Under the pieces are notes generated by a model that saw nothing but the letters and a program-made list of their open reading frames with translations, searched no databases and was not told where the DNA came from. Positions 43,175-54,373 of a DNA stretch of 64,000 bases are shown in pieces. The stretch is from Mytilinidion resinicola. Taxonomy: Eukaryota > Ascomycota > Dothideomycetes > Mytilinidiales > Mytilinidiaceae. Position 1 is the first letter of the stretch; every line of letters begins with the position of its first letter. The stretch spans positions 251,077 through 315,076 of the forward strand of contig NW_022985448.1 of the NCBI RefSeq assembly GCF_010093595.1. Reading direction: 5' to 3'. Both the position numbers and the translations under genes were made by a program.

Positions 43175-43879
43175 TCAAGGCTTCGGCGGGACTATGTAAG
43201 TGTACGTGATCGGGTCCTTGATCAATCCTGGCGGAGGACTGTTGAAAATCATGCCAGGTGGAGGCCCCAGGAACACGCCTGGTGGCAAAGGCCCCGCCAT
43301 GAAGCCTGGGGGCCCATAAACCGCACCTGGTCCTAGCGGAGGCAGAACCGTACCTGGAGGTAGTGCAAATGGAGTCGGCATGACCATTCCTGGTGGCCCG
43401 TGCAGCTGGAACAAAGGAGTGGCGGATATCACCGGTGGAGGTAGTGGAGCAGCCACAGGAGAGCCAGGATGCGGAAGCGCAAAGCCAAACGGCCCTAGCC
43501 CCTGCCCTAGAGGAGTTCCAGGAGGAGATTCCAGAGGCGTAGGAGGATCAAGATTGAGCGCACCAAATTCTGGTATTGGAAAGTCGAAGTTTGGAGGAGA
43601 CAGTGAGCCACTGGCGTTGATTGCTGAGTCTAGTCCGGCAGTCATTGCGAGACGAGCGGCTTCCAGGGAGAAGCAGTTCATGGCCTCGTCTTCCCAGCCA
43701 AACACGCCCATGGTGCAATGGGGGCATTTACCGTCCTTAATTTGCAGGTCTACATCCCACGTGTGTTCTTGGGCCATAATCACATCCTCCTGGTATGCTG
43801 GTGATCCGCAGGGCTCGATGGGGCTGGCGGGGTTCTGGTGGGCGCAGCCTCTGTAGGCAAACCAGCGTTGTTTGCACAT
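43175..43879 (-). CDS. Small protein with N-terminal Cys/His block and Pro-Gly-rich repeats
   Basis: Single-exon frame of 234 residues. The first 65 residues contain several Cys/His (MCKQRWFAYRGCAHQ, CGSP, KCPHCTMGVFGW) spaced like a small zinc ribbon, a pattern recurring in uncharacterised ascomycete proteins. From about residue 100 the chain is almost wholly Pro, Gly, Leu and Phe with irregular repeats of the GPPG/LPPGV type (GAVYGPPGFMAGPLPPGVFL). There is no signal peptide or transmembrane segment. The low-complexity C terminus could support condensation or an SH3/WW-type interaction; function unknown. Confidence 0.65.
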   Translation of the reverse strand: MCKQRWFAYRGCAHQNPASPIEPCGSPAYQEDVIMAQEHTWDVDLQIKDGKCPHCTMGVFGWEDEAMNCFSLEAARLAMTAGLDSAINASGSLSPPNFDFPIPEFGALNLDPPTPLESPPGTPLGQGLGPFGFALPHPGSPVAAPLPPPVISATPLFQLHGPPGMVMPTPFALPPGTVLPPLGPGAVYGPPGFMAGPLPPGVFLGPPPGMIFNSPPPGLIKDPITYTYIVPPKP

Positions 43880-45424
43880 GTCTCGGGTCTAGAATGGTGG
43901 AGGCACGAGAGGGTAGGTGGTGCGAGGAGAGTGGAGTGGTAGGGAAGGTACGAAGGAGTGAATGGGTATTGTTACAAGAATGCTGCTCTATGTGACAATC
44001 TAGGCTAGTGGAAAAGCCGACAAGAATTCACGAAGCTCTGTATCCGTAGGATGTTGGTGCTCGGAGCCACGTGTTACTCGCGTGACTTAGGCTGAAGCTA
44101 TGCTGTCACTGCTGTCTTTCAGGAAAGTCTATGGTGATAGTACCGAAGCTGCCTTCAAGAGCCGAAAGAATGCGATGATGTACCTAATACGATAGCGAGG
44201 AGTTCTTATAGAAATGCGGGCGTTTCTGACAGCACATATCGGAGAAGGAAGTAGCCACGACAGGTATAGACTTCTGTCGTAATGCTGTAACACGGCTGGC
44301 TCGGAGAATTAGATGAGTGGCCAGCGCACCGTTACGGATAGCAGTGCTGTACATAAAGGCCTCCATGTAATATGATGGTGGTCGGGCTGGAGAGCCAGAC
44401 CAGGATAATGGTGTTTGCTTTAGACGATAGGTCATTGGGCCACAAGGAGCTATGGAGGAAATAGGTTCATTGGCCAGAGGTACAAAACGGGCTGAAACCG
44501 CAGGAATGGAATGGCCTGTCGCGACCGACGTCAGATTGAGCTGGCATTGCTGTGCGCGTTCTGCGCCACAGAGGGACGCGGAGCTGGAGCGTTCTCGTCC
44601 TTGGAACGGCGTGGTGATAGAGGCAATATTCGATGGATACACTCGGTACCCAGGCAGATGTGAAGGGGCGTGGAGGAGCACCGCACTGCCACAGTCGCCG
44701 TGACTCGTCCGTGTGCGGCAGAGTCTCTGTCCCGCACCTGCAATCTCCCCCGTCTCCACCTGGCGAGGCAACCGACGATGGCCTCAGGGCGCAGCTGGGA
44801 TGCCAAGCGGCGCAGTACGAGCAGACGGCCGCATCCGTCTAGTTACGCCTCTCCTGAGCTTGCTGGAGCCGCCGACAGAGCCTTCATATGCAGCAGCACG
44901 CGCCCTGGTGCCTCTCCTGCGCGACGCTGCCCGCCAGTCTCTGTGCCAAAGCTCCCACGCTCCCCAGTGCCGTTGGACCACCCTGACACTCTGACAGCTG
45001 ACCACCGCCTTGGACCCGGAACTGATGCCCACTGATACCAAGCTTTCGCCCCAAGCGCGGCCTCACAGCCTCGTTTCCTGGAACTGCAAGTGCGCACTCG
45101 TCATCGGCCCCTCCCGCCTCATCCCTCGACCACCAGTGCACCACGCCTTCATCCCTCCTCCACCACCACCCAGGACTCCTCCCCATCCGACCCGACCGCG
45201 CCTGCTGAGCCCGCCGTCAATTGGGTTCTCTGTCGCCATGCCGCGGCCGGACCAACGCTATAGACCTCGCTGAATCCTCGACAAGCACCCTCACCGCAAG
45301 AGGCAGCTCAACAACGCATACTCGCATATCGAGCCAATTCATCCCCACCGCCCCGCATATACCACCCCGGCGCGTGCGAGCATCCTCCCAGAACATTGCC
45401 AGAGACATTGCATACCCCCAAGCC
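43880..45424. other. Intergenic region, no gene supported
   Basis: A minus frame at 44184-44771 and overlapping plus frames at 44670-45270 are open but compositionally unconvincing (Arg, Ser, Pro, Ala) and lack domains. The rightmost part is probably the long 5' leader of the next gene. Confidence 0.4.
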
Positions 45425-46858
45425 ATGTCCCTCTCGCGCGGCATCCAGTCGGCCATCTTCCACTACCTGTCCTGCGCGCCATGTTCCGGCTACATGTACC
45501 GCTCGCGCCGCCGGAAACAGGCCAAGCACGACAGGAAGGAGAAGAACAAGCTTGAGATGGAGCAGCCCGAATTGTACCGCCATCCAGAGCCCTCGGCCAC
45601 CAACCCCTTCTGGGCTGAAGAGATATTCATGGGACCGGGACCACCGCGAAGAGCTGGCCGCAAGACCAACACCAGCAGCCAGAGGGGCATAACAACTGCC
45701 GACACACACAGCACCGTCGCGAGCAACGGAGGAAGTAGCTTGGATATTGGCTCCTCCGATGGGAAGCCTGTGCGAGTTTCAGGAGACACGTTGCGCGGGG
45801 ACAATTGGAACAGGCGGCGCTATCAGAGAGAAGACGAAGAGCTATGGGGCCTTGGAGAAGCTGTTATGCAGGCTGGTTCCTCTGTTGGTCTTTCGGGCAT
45901 CACTCGACCACCGACAGCACGCACCGCGAAGTCCTCCGGAGAGAGCTACTATCACCCTCGCGCCCCACCAATAAACGACCTGCACCCTCCAATTGTGAGT
46001 TTGCCATCGCCGCACCCCGCAGACAACAAATGGATGCTTCAACCTCCTCCGAGAGCCAGTGTCATGAATGGGAAAGAGCGGGCCACGAACAGGAGCCGAA
46101 GTGGAAGCGGCGCCAGCAGTCGTGTGGAGGTGAACCTGCAACGTCAAGTGAGCACCAAGCAGTTGAAGGCGAAGCTCGACAGGGGTGAGACTCCAGAAAT
46201 GCCGCCCCTGTCGAGGGGTAGCTCGTACAGCAACGCACAAGGCCAAGGTCACGACCGGGATCCCAAAGCACCCAGGGCTGCTCCACCGTCAGCGACTCCA
46301 TCTCGCCGAAAGCGACGTGATCCAAGCCCCGAAAAGCCAGCCGATTCCTCTACAGAGTCAAGCGACACAATTGTTTACCCCTCCAGAGACTCCACCCCTC
46401 AATTGACTTCCCAGCCTAGCCTGAAAGTTGTCCGCGTCCGCAGCAGCAGACAGAAACTCTCCACGGTAGTCTCAAGCGGAGATGCATCCCCACCGTCTAA
46501 GAACCTCTTATCTAAGGCCGTCTCCTCCCCTAGCCAAACCGATAAGTCCTCTGGCTCTCTCCGCGTGACCAGACCACGTCCACCACTGGCCGCCTCGGAC
46601 CTCTCTTCCCTCAATATTCTGCAGGACCTGGTCTCGCCGCGAGCCCTACTCAACTCCCGCTATGTCTCTGCTCCCCTAGTGGAAGCGCGGATCAAATTGC
46701 CCGAAGTTGACCGCGACGAAGAAACCCTCCTCGTCGGCCAAGAGGACATCACATGGGTCGACAACGGCTTCGGGCAGAGCAGAGAGTGGCAGGACGACGA
46801 GAGCCACTCGAGGGCCCCATCGCGGGATCCGCGCACGAGATGGAGTGTGGACTTCTAG
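45425..46858 (+). CDS. Conserved fungal protein with N-terminal Cys motif and disordered body
   Basis: Frame of 477 residues from ATG 45425. The in-frame codons before it (from 45221) look untranslated, while the segment beginning MSLSRGIQSAIFHYLSCAPC has the feel of a conserved start. It is followed by a basic helix (SRRRKQAKHDRKEKNKLE) and EQPELYRHPEPSATNPFWAE. The two cysteines after a hydrophobic stretch could be palmitoylated, placing the protein at a membrane, but that is inference. The rest is Ser/Pro/Arg-rich and disordered. The C terminus has a more ordered, acidic block (EDITWVDNGFGQSREWQDDE). Function unknown. Confidence 0.75.
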   Translation: MSLSRGIQSAIFHYLSCAPCSGYMYRSRRRKQAKHDRKEKNKLEMEQPELYRHPEPSATNPFWAEEIFMGPGPPRRAGRKTNTSSQRGITTADTHSTVASNGGSSLDIGSSDGKPVRVSGDTLRGDNWNRRRYQREDEELWGLGEAVMQAGSSVGLSGITRPPTARTAKSSGESYYHPRAPPINDLHPPIVSLPSPHPADNKWMLQPPPRASVMNGKERATNRSRSGSGASSRVEVNLQRQVSTKQLKAKLDRGETPEMPPLSRGSSYSNAQGQGHDRDPKAPRAAPPSATPSRRKRRDPSPEKPADSSTESSDTIVYPSRDSTPQLTSQPSLKVVRVRSSRQKLSTVVSSGDASPPSKNLLSKAVSSPSQTDKSSGSLRVTRPRPPLAASDLSSLNILQDLVSPRALLNSRYVSAPLVEARIKLPEVDRDEETLLVGQEDITWVDNGFGQSREWQDDESHSRAPSRDPRTRWSVDF

Positions 46859-47582
46859 ATGCTCTTCTCTTGGATTAAATGATATCCCCGCTTCCCTGGG
46901 GGAATCAACATCACATCACTTGTTGGATATACAGTATCCACCATTGCAACCCGTCACAGCTTTCATTATCATCACAGCATGATTACCGCAGTACAAACTA
47001 AGCGTTCTTAGCGTAGCTCGAAGTTATTTCTCGTTCTTCGTTTGCCGCGCGTTTCCTCGTTTTGTGTTTGTGCCTTCTAGCGTTGATAGCGTTGCAAATA
47101 TGGCATTCATTTTGCATTTTCTTCCATCTATCTTCTTCATCTATCGTCTTCTGCATATACAGATTTCGTTTTTTTTCTGCAATATAGGGACTTGGGAAAC
47201 ACGGCGTTTAGATATGGTTGGGGATGATCTGGGAAAATGGGGAAGGGCGTTCTGGTGGTTCCCCATTGTGGTTTCCTTTCTGTTGATCGACTATCGCTAC
47301 AAGTGGTTCCAGCACTTCCACGATGCAATTTTCCCTTATTTATATACGTCATGATTGGATAGCAAAAACGAGCGAGAAAGAGGTCCGCAAAATGTACAAC
47401 AGCAATGCTTCCGCACGTACCTAGACAACACAGCCAGACAGACAAACACGATGCATTCATCCAATCAATCCGATCTATGAAGCAAAATCTCAGAATTTTG
47501 AACTGCCAAGTCTAATGCCGCTCCCACGCTTACGCTAATCTACCATCCGATCCGCTCACCCCCCCACGGCTCCTACCCACCC
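46859..47582. other. Convergent intergenic region, no gene seen
   Basis: This 724-bp stretch lies between two converging genes and is AT- and T-rich in its middle, consistent with two 3' untranslated regions. The short frames at 47064-47354 and 47137-47460 have no support. Confidence 0.45.
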
Positions 47583-50500
47583 CTAATTCCTCACATTCAA
47601 ATCCCAAATCCGGGTACTCTCCCCCATCCACCCCCTCTTCTTGCTGCCGCTCTTCGGCGCCCGCTCCCCGAGCCGCACCATCGCCTTACTCGTCACCGCA
47701 AACGCCGTCACTAGCTCCTCCATACGCCCCGTCTGCACAAACGCATCCGCCAGCTCTGCATTGGCCTCGTCCGCGATCGCCGCTGCGAGCTCCATCGACT
47801 TGGTCGCCCACTCGCGCGAGACGAAGTGCGCGCTGGCGAGGAGGGTGCTGTTATACGCCAAGATAACGTCGGGGAGGTAGATGTGGCGGATGAGCTCGAG
47901 CTGGGAGGCTTCTTCGTCTGCGGTTTTGTGTTAGCAAGCCTGTAATTTCGAAAGTGAGGGGAGGGGTGGGGGGCATACCATCACTGCTCGTGGTCAAACA
48001 CCCTTGCAGCAGCGGCTCGACCGCATGCTGGATACCCTCCATCTGCTCCTTGATGCGCTTCGTGGGCACCTTCTTGTTCTCTTCTTTCGCGCGGATGAAG
48101 ACGTCCTCCTGCTCGCGCCACTCGCTGAGCGCCTTGATCGCCGTCACAAGCGTGCAGAGGTCGATGTAGGTGCGCGCGTCTTCGGCCCAGCGGTCGAACT
48201 GGTAGCGGACGAAGCCGCCGAAGGTGAGATCCGGGTCGTCGGGGTGGGAGATGCCGACCGGGAACGCGATGCGCTCGAGCGCTGCTCGCTCTGCGTCGCC
48301 TTCAGAGTCGGTGAAGTTGAGGGCGCTGCCGAAGTAGGGTTTCGTCTTCATTTGGGAGACGCGGTGGGCGGGGAGGCGTTTGCAGAGTTCGATCGCTGCG
48401 CCGACGCGGCCGTTGACTGGGGCAAGGTTAGGTTGGTGGAGCTGAAGGAAAAGGGTGAGGGGAACTTACGGAGGAACATCTTCATAGCGTCGCTCAGGGA
48501 TAGGAAAGTCGCCGTCATATTCATTTTCACGTGCAGGAACCACTCTAGACTGTCAATGACATCCATCTCGGGAGTTGCGACGTTGCAGTCGAGGAAGTCC
48601 TGTTTGGTCCGATGACCAGGCCAGAGATATTCTTCGGAAGTCGGTACTTCTAGCATGTTATATCGTTTGATGTACTTCGACTCGTCCATGAGTTTGCTTT
48701 CCTCCCCAGCAACGATATAGCAAGTGGCCACGACGTCCATGGTGTCTATGCCAATAATCTCCATGAGCTTACACATTTCACCCTGCTCGTGGAAATTGTT
48801 AAGGGAGGGCAAGACGGAGGCGAGGACGCGGACTTGTCGGTTCTCCGCCAGCTGGGCTGCGTAGGTAGGAATGACCTTGAAGCGTCGGGCTTCCTTGAGG
48901 AGTATGATGTATCTAACGATGGTGTTGTCGACCATCTGCTCGTATGCATCACTCGGGATGTGTGCTCCAAGTGCTTTGAATATCAGAAGTATGTGAACAA
49001 CGATACGCAGGTTATCAGTGTCCTGGACTACTGCGTAGTAGTCCTCATGTGAAGTTTCAAACTTAGGCAGCTCGTACTCAGGATGCAGTTCGAAATCCCT
49101 GGCGTTGTGCTTCGCTACCAACGCACAGCCGACTCTCCTGGCGAGATAGATGAAGTTCCTAGCAATTAGACTGCCTTGTATAAGCTTCGTGGGCGTCATT
49201 GCATGCGATTTTGTGCTCTTTTGCGCTTCTAGCAGCTCGACCACTCGACGGTTGGACGTCGACCAGTCTCCGTGGAAAGATACGGCGTCGAAAGTGGAAA
49301 ATTTGCGAATCAAGCTCGGGGGGAGCTTGTCGGGATAATTGGCCTGAAGGTATGCGTCAAATTGCGAGAGGAGCAGTGCATTGTAGCGGGCGTAGAGATG
49401 GTCGTCCCAGGTCCGGCAGACTTCTTCAACAGATTTCAGATCGCCACTGAGCAGCCCGTATACAGCACGCTCGTAACGAATATCGCTTCCTTGAGCGAGC
49501 GCGTAGCATGTACGACGCCAAAGGCTCCCGAGATAGGGTCCGGTCAGGCATGTTGGGGCGTCTCCTGCGCTGCCGTTGGTCAAGCCCATACTAACTCCCC
49601 GCCAAGACTCGTTGTGGTCTTGACACCATTCGCAGATCTCTTCCCAGGGCTTCCCGCGTCGGAGCATTTCGTAGCAAGTCATCCACATAGCCCTCTCATA
49701 GTAATCATCCGACTTTACTAGAGCTCGTCCTTGCCTAGAGGGCGCGTCAGGATCGAGATGGGTGACTAGAATTTGAGTCCCGTCAGCAGACTTGATTGAG
49801 ACTTCATCCGGATGCAAAGGATGACCAATTAGACGCCGGCGCTTCTCAGCCTTGATCTTAGACTTAGTGTCTAGCCATCCATTCGTCCAATTGCTGATGT
49901 CTTTCCCTGATTCGGTCCCCAATTGCTCCTTTATCGACTCGATGTCGCTCTCGTTACTGTCGGCTGACTCTTCTAGCCATTTTAGTATCTTTGATTTCTC
50001 CATGGCCGCCGCGTCCTCCACGAGGAACCGCTTCCAGATTTCCAGATCAGGGCGGTCACCATACTCGGCCTCTACCTCAGACAGACGTTTCTGGTTGTCT
50101 GCTAGGGCGTTATATCCAGGCGGAGGGTGGTACAAGTCGATCATAATTCGAAGGAGGTTCCAGGAAGCGGCCTCATTCTGCCAATGCCGCAATTCCTGTA
50201 GCTTGGGCGACGTGCCTAAGTTTGTGGACATGGATTTTACCGATCCGTCGTCACCTCCAGGACCCAGACTACCCCGAGGGGTGTTGGCCATGCTATGTAT
50301 CCGTCTCCGAACGTCTTTCGCAAGGTCTCCTCGATTTGCGGCAGCCTCTCTCTTCCCCAACTCTTCCACTTTCTTTTCCGCATGCTTCTGGAACTTCGAA
50401 AGCATGTTCAGAGTCTCATTGTATTTCTCGAGCGGAGGCAGGTCGTGGCTAGCGGTGTACCATTGATCTAGCTTCTCGGCGAATATCTCGACATCCTTTC

Positions 50501-50648
50501 CGACGCGATCTGCCATGGTCTGGAGGGGTTCGAAGTATTTGCGCGCGCTTGATTCTAGTCGGAGAGGCGATTCCAAGCTTCGAGTGAATTGCTCGTCCTT
50601 GCGCATAGCGCGCGTGGAGTACGACCGCCGCGGCGTCATTGTCGACAT
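47583..50648 (-). CDS. nup84: Nucleoporin Nup84/Nup107
   Basis: Subunit of the Y-shaped scaffold complex of the nuclear pore. Model: complement(join(47583..47917, 47979..48416, 48470..50648)), 983 residues, with introns of 61 and 53 bp close to the 3' end. The chain is an all-helical ACE1-type solenoid without low-complexity FG repeats. Recognisable family pieces include MWMTCYEMLRRGKPWEEICE, WRRTCYALAQ, GDLKSVEEVCRTWDDHLYAR and SLEWFLHVKMNMTATFLSLS. Both junctions restore conserved-looking text (KMFLLNGRVGAAIELCKRLP; SDGDEEASQLELIRHIYLPD). Length and layout agree with fungal Nup84. It is transcribed towards the serine-rich fungal gene at 45.4-46.9 kb. Confidence 0.93.
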
Positions 50649-51531
50649 GCTGAATATTTGGAGAGCTTTCCAATAGCAATACAGAGGGTGGTGCGGTTGA
50701 AAGTGGAGGGTTTAGGTGGTGTGGTAGGATGTGAGGTTGGCGGTCTTGCGGGTAAGGGGCGTAGTCTAGAGAACTGGATTTGCAGAAGGGCGGGCAGCCT
50801 TTTATCGTCGGCGCAGTTGATGTGCGGTGGAGGGTTTGGGTGTCAGAGCACATAAGTGAAAGACCACAAAGCTGGTGAATGGCGAGCAGATCGCGTCGAG
50901 GTCGTTGAAGCTGCCCACGCTAGCGCGATCCTCAGCCACCAATCACAAGCACCAATACATTTTGCTTTGGAATTTGAGAACAACCTCTTTTTTTGTTAGG
51001 TGAATAGGACATGGCGCTCAGATCTATATTTAGCTACTCACGTTTTGAAGCGGTCGGTCAATGAATGGCACGGAATGACGTACTCTCGAACGTGGCGGTA
51101 CTGCGAGGCACAGGACTTTCCCTGGGAGGATTAATCCATTCCACAGCCAGACTCGTTTGAAGTGCTTGCCACTCATTGTTTCAAACCCCTGACTCTGTTG
51201 GAGACGTATTCTGAAGAAATGCATTTCAAAATATGTGGAGACTCTTGGTCTAGAGACGCCCAAAATTGTAGTAAACCATCACGGTCTTTTATTTATGTCT
51301 ACGAAACAAGGAAAGGAAATGCAGTAAACACGTATATTAAAACTTCAATGAGACGAGCTGGTGTATACCTTCTGATATCACTACTGCTGAGTCTCAATCA
51401 GAAATAGATCCCATAAACTCCCCTCCCATGTGTACGTTCCTTTTTGTGGTGATTCTTGGCCCCAAACTAAATCTCAAGCATCATGAAAGAAATCAAGCTT
51501 AAGGCTCAATTCCACCATGCTAAGTATGTGC
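50649..51531. other. Intergenic region, no gene seen
   Basis: About 880 bp upstream of nup84 and downstream of the secreted serine-rich gene. Short frames on either strand have no features. It presumably contains the nup84 promoter. Confidence 0.4.
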
Positions 51532-53721
51532 TTAGTAGTGCTTGGTACTGATCGGCTTGACAGGAGTATTGGTCGCAGACGAGAGGTTAGGGTTTTTGAT
51601 AACTGTATTCGGGTGCTTGTGAGACGCCGAGAAGGATGAAGGTCCGGTGTGGTACGGGGACTCCTGTTTGTATGATTTGGGCGTTACGGCCGAGTACGCG
51701 GTGCCAGAGCTGGAAACTGGGGGTGCAAAGAAAGTAGTTGTGCCTTCAGTCACCGGGAAGGTCGGGCAATTGGTGGACGGGCATACTTTATCGGCAGTGA
51801 TGGTAACAGTGGTTGCAAGCGGCGCTTCAGGGCCTACGGTGACGGTGATGGTGGTCGTCTGAGCTAGGCATGAGGCGACGGAGAGAGTAGGAGCGCTGTC
51901 TAGCGGCAGCCCAGCAACTGGTGTATAGCCGACAATAGGGTTGGTAGTTTCAGGGGATAAAAGGGCGCCAGAATTATTCTTATCGGTATGAAAGGACTGT
52001 AGAGGGACTTTTATACTTTCTGGTGGCGGCGTGCTATCTGCCAGCGAACTACTAGTAGCGGATGGTTCAGGATAACCAAAATAAGGCCCATGGGTATGCG
52101 AGGATTGAAGTTCAGCCGTACTTGCTGGTGGCAGCTCAACCTTTGATGTTTTATAACCACCGAGGGAAGTAATAGCGCTAGATACGGGCTTTATTTTGGG
52201 AAAGTAATCGACGTCGGTAGCAGTCGGTATATATTCACTCATCGACAACCAGTTGGTAATGTATGAGGTGTAGACGGAGGCTTCGAGCCAAGAAGACATG
52301 CCTGTCGAATAAATGATAATGCCGCTTGAGGATCCGACAGGAGTGGAGGTTGCACTAAATTTCCATAAAGATGTGGGCACCATAGTGGCAACGATAGTTG
52401 ATTCTCCAGAGGGTGGAGGAGGCGGTAGAGTGGTAGGATAATGATAATTACACCCGTTTTTGCATGAAGTGATCGTGAAAATTTTGGTAACAATAGTGGT
52501 AATAGCTACTGCGCCCGACATTGTGGTGATAGGGCAGACTGTTGTCGTAGTATATGTGGCCAGTGTTTCGATTTCTCCTGGGTATCCAGTCCCAGTAGGA
52601 ATTCCGGTTCCTGTCGAGGAAAATCCAAGTCCCGTTGGGTAAAGCCCCGTTTCTATAGCGTAAGATGAGGTTGGGCTCAAATGGGAAGAGTCCTGTGAAG
52701 TATATAAAAAAGCCTGTGGTGTATGCGAGGAAGCTTGGGGAGTATAAGAGGGAGCCGATACCACGCTAGAGGATACCGAAGTAGAGGATGCCTGGGGAGA
52801 CGAGAGTGATAGCACGCTGGAAAATGAAGTCGACGCTAAGATTGGTGACGCGAGAGAGGAGGGGGCTAATAGCACACTAGAGGAAGTGGAAGGTATGAAA
52901 AGCGGAGAAGTCGTCGGTGTATAGGAAGAAGTGGTTGCAGTTTGAGACCATCTCTCTGATATAATGTAATCTGCGCCTTGGGTGGATGAAGATAATGAGG
53001 CTGATGCGCTAGATGATGCGTGCGAGGAATGGGCCAAAGCCGCACTAAATGATGCCGAAGACACAACGAGGAGCGAGGAAGCCTCGGAGGTTTGGGGAGA
53101 GCTCGCTGATCCAGTGTAACCTCCCCCAACTGAGGACGAAGACGGTGTTGATATCACGATAAAGGCTACGGAGGTGGGTGATGCGGGCAAAGACGGAGTT
53201 GAAAGCGCACTAGAGGACTTCGATGACGAAAGTAGGGATGGAGACGCCTTTGAAGTAGAAGCGGAAGTCTTCACAATTTGGGACGAACTTTCTGGTGCAC
53301 CGTAGCCGCCACCAACGGAGGATGAAGATGGTGTCAATACCACGCCGGAGGACGAGACCAATAGCACACCAGAGGATGTCGACGATGAAGGCGACAGATT
53401 TAAGGAGGAAGTCGAAGCTGATGATGCCTGGGAGGCGGAGCCAGACAAGACACTAGAGGGGGAGGAAGCTTGTGAAAGTTCAGAAGAAGTCCCCGAAGGA
53501 TTGGGCCAGATCTGTGTTGCATCGTATCCTCCACCCTGGGAGGATGAAGATGTGATAGCAGACAGCGTTGGCGTCTCAGTCGCAGGCGTTGTCGTCTCGT
53601 AGTTGTTCCGGCCGACAAGCCCAAACGCTTCGGCCATTGCATCTCGAGGCCATCTAAGAGAGGGAGTCGCAGAAGCAATACTGTTGATTGAAGCTATCAG
53701 AAGGATCGTAGCGGGCCGCAT
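51532..53721 (-). CDS. Secreted Ser/Thr-rich repeat protein, probable cell-wall mannoprotein
   Basis: Single-exon frame of 729 residues from ATG 53721 (in-frame codons upstream to 53808 are probably leader). A signal peptide is clear: MRPATILLIASINSIASATP. Over half of the chain is Ser, Thr, Ala and Pro, so heavy O-mannosylation is expected. Three copies of SSSSxGGGY lie at about residues 58, 132 and 194. A cysteine-bearing block of the kind common in fungal wall proteins follows (YTTTTVCPITTMSG, SCKNGCNYHYP), and another is near the end (ADKVCPSTNCPTFPVTEGTT). The C terminus (ATNTPVKPISTKHY) lacks the hydrophobic tail of a GPI signal, so it is either secreted, held in the wall otherwise, or misses a last exon. 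Confidence 0.75.
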   Translation of the reverse strand: MRPATILLIASINSIASATPSLRWPRDAMAEAFGLVGRNNYETTTPATETPTLSAITSSSSQGGGYDATQIWPNPSGTSSELSQASSPSSVLSGSASQASSASTSSLNLSPSSSTSSGVLLVSSSGVVLTPSSSSVGGGYGAPESSSQIVKTSASTSKASPSLLSSSKSSSALSTPSLPASPTSVAFIVISTPSSSSVGGGYTGSASSPQTSEASSLLVVSSASFSAALAHSSHASSSASASLSSSTQGADYIISERWSQTATTSSYTPTTSPLFIPSTSSSVLLAPSSLASPILASTSFSSVLSLSSPQASSTSVSSSVVSAPSYTPQASSHTPQAFLYTSQDSSHLSPTSSYAIETGLYPTGLGFSSTGTGIPTGTGYPGEIETLATYTTTTVCPITTMSGAVAITTIVTKIFTITSCKNGCNYHYPTTLPPPPPSGESTIVATMVPTSLWKFSATSTPVGSSSGIIIYSTGMSSWLEASVYTSYITNWLSMSEYIPTATDVDYFPKIKPVSSAITSLGGYKTSKVELPPASTAELQSSHTHGPYFGYPEPSATSSSLADSTPPPESIKVPLQSFHTDKNNSGALLSPETTNPIVGYTPVAGLPLDSAPTLSVASCLAQTTTITVTVGPEAPLATTVTITADKVCPSTNCPTFPVTEGTTTFFAPPVSSSGTAYSAVTPKSYKQESPYHTGPSSFSASHKHPNTVIKNPNLSSATNTPVKPISTKHY

Positions 53722-54373
53722 GGTTGTAATCAATGAAAACACGAAGCTCGGTGGAGTGCGTTCGAAGGAAAAACCGTACGGGACGGAAGGATAGATTAGA
53801 GAACCCAAACAAGTCAGAGAAGCGATTGGTGGCTTTGATACAGAATAAGATGGAGGCGAGCATGGCTCTTAAGTAGCGATAGAAGACACTTTGCAAGAAG
53901 ATGATACAAATCCTCTGAGGCACAGAATGCGAAGCTCCTCGTGTACTCAATGTCTCCTAGCGACCTACGACGCCATGCTACGGATAGAAGAGGGCCCCGC
54001 CTCCCAAGGGTGCTTAGATGTGTCATGTTCGTTGCCGCAATGGGGCTCGCGAGCCATTGTGATTACCGAGCTAGGAGTGTGACGATCGTAGTGGAGGCTG
54101 GTGGTCAGAAGGATGGATGCGGCGGCGGCACAAGCTGGGTTGAAGCTACAGTTCTGGACACGAATCTTTTCAATGCAGACTACTGTTTCAGCTAGCTTAC
54201 GTAGGAAGCAGGAAGCTCCCAGAGACGAATGAAGATGTTGGTGGATGAGACACGCCCAAGGAGAGCTCGAAAGTAGCGAGGAGCTTTGACCACATCATAG
54301 GGCTGAGAGTTATTTGGTGTTAAGGATGCCCCACGTTCACCCATCCTCTTCTTCACACAACGCGAAACACAGT
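53722..54373. promoter_or_regulatory. Divergent spacer between the secreted protein gene and elp4
   Basis: This 652-bp region separates two divergent start codons and must hold both promoters. No specific site recognised. Confidence 0.35.

Noticed and set aside
44184..44771. Minus-strand open frame of 195 codons
   Set aside because: No recognisable features and composition unlike neighbouring genes; overlapping plus-strand frames are equally open.
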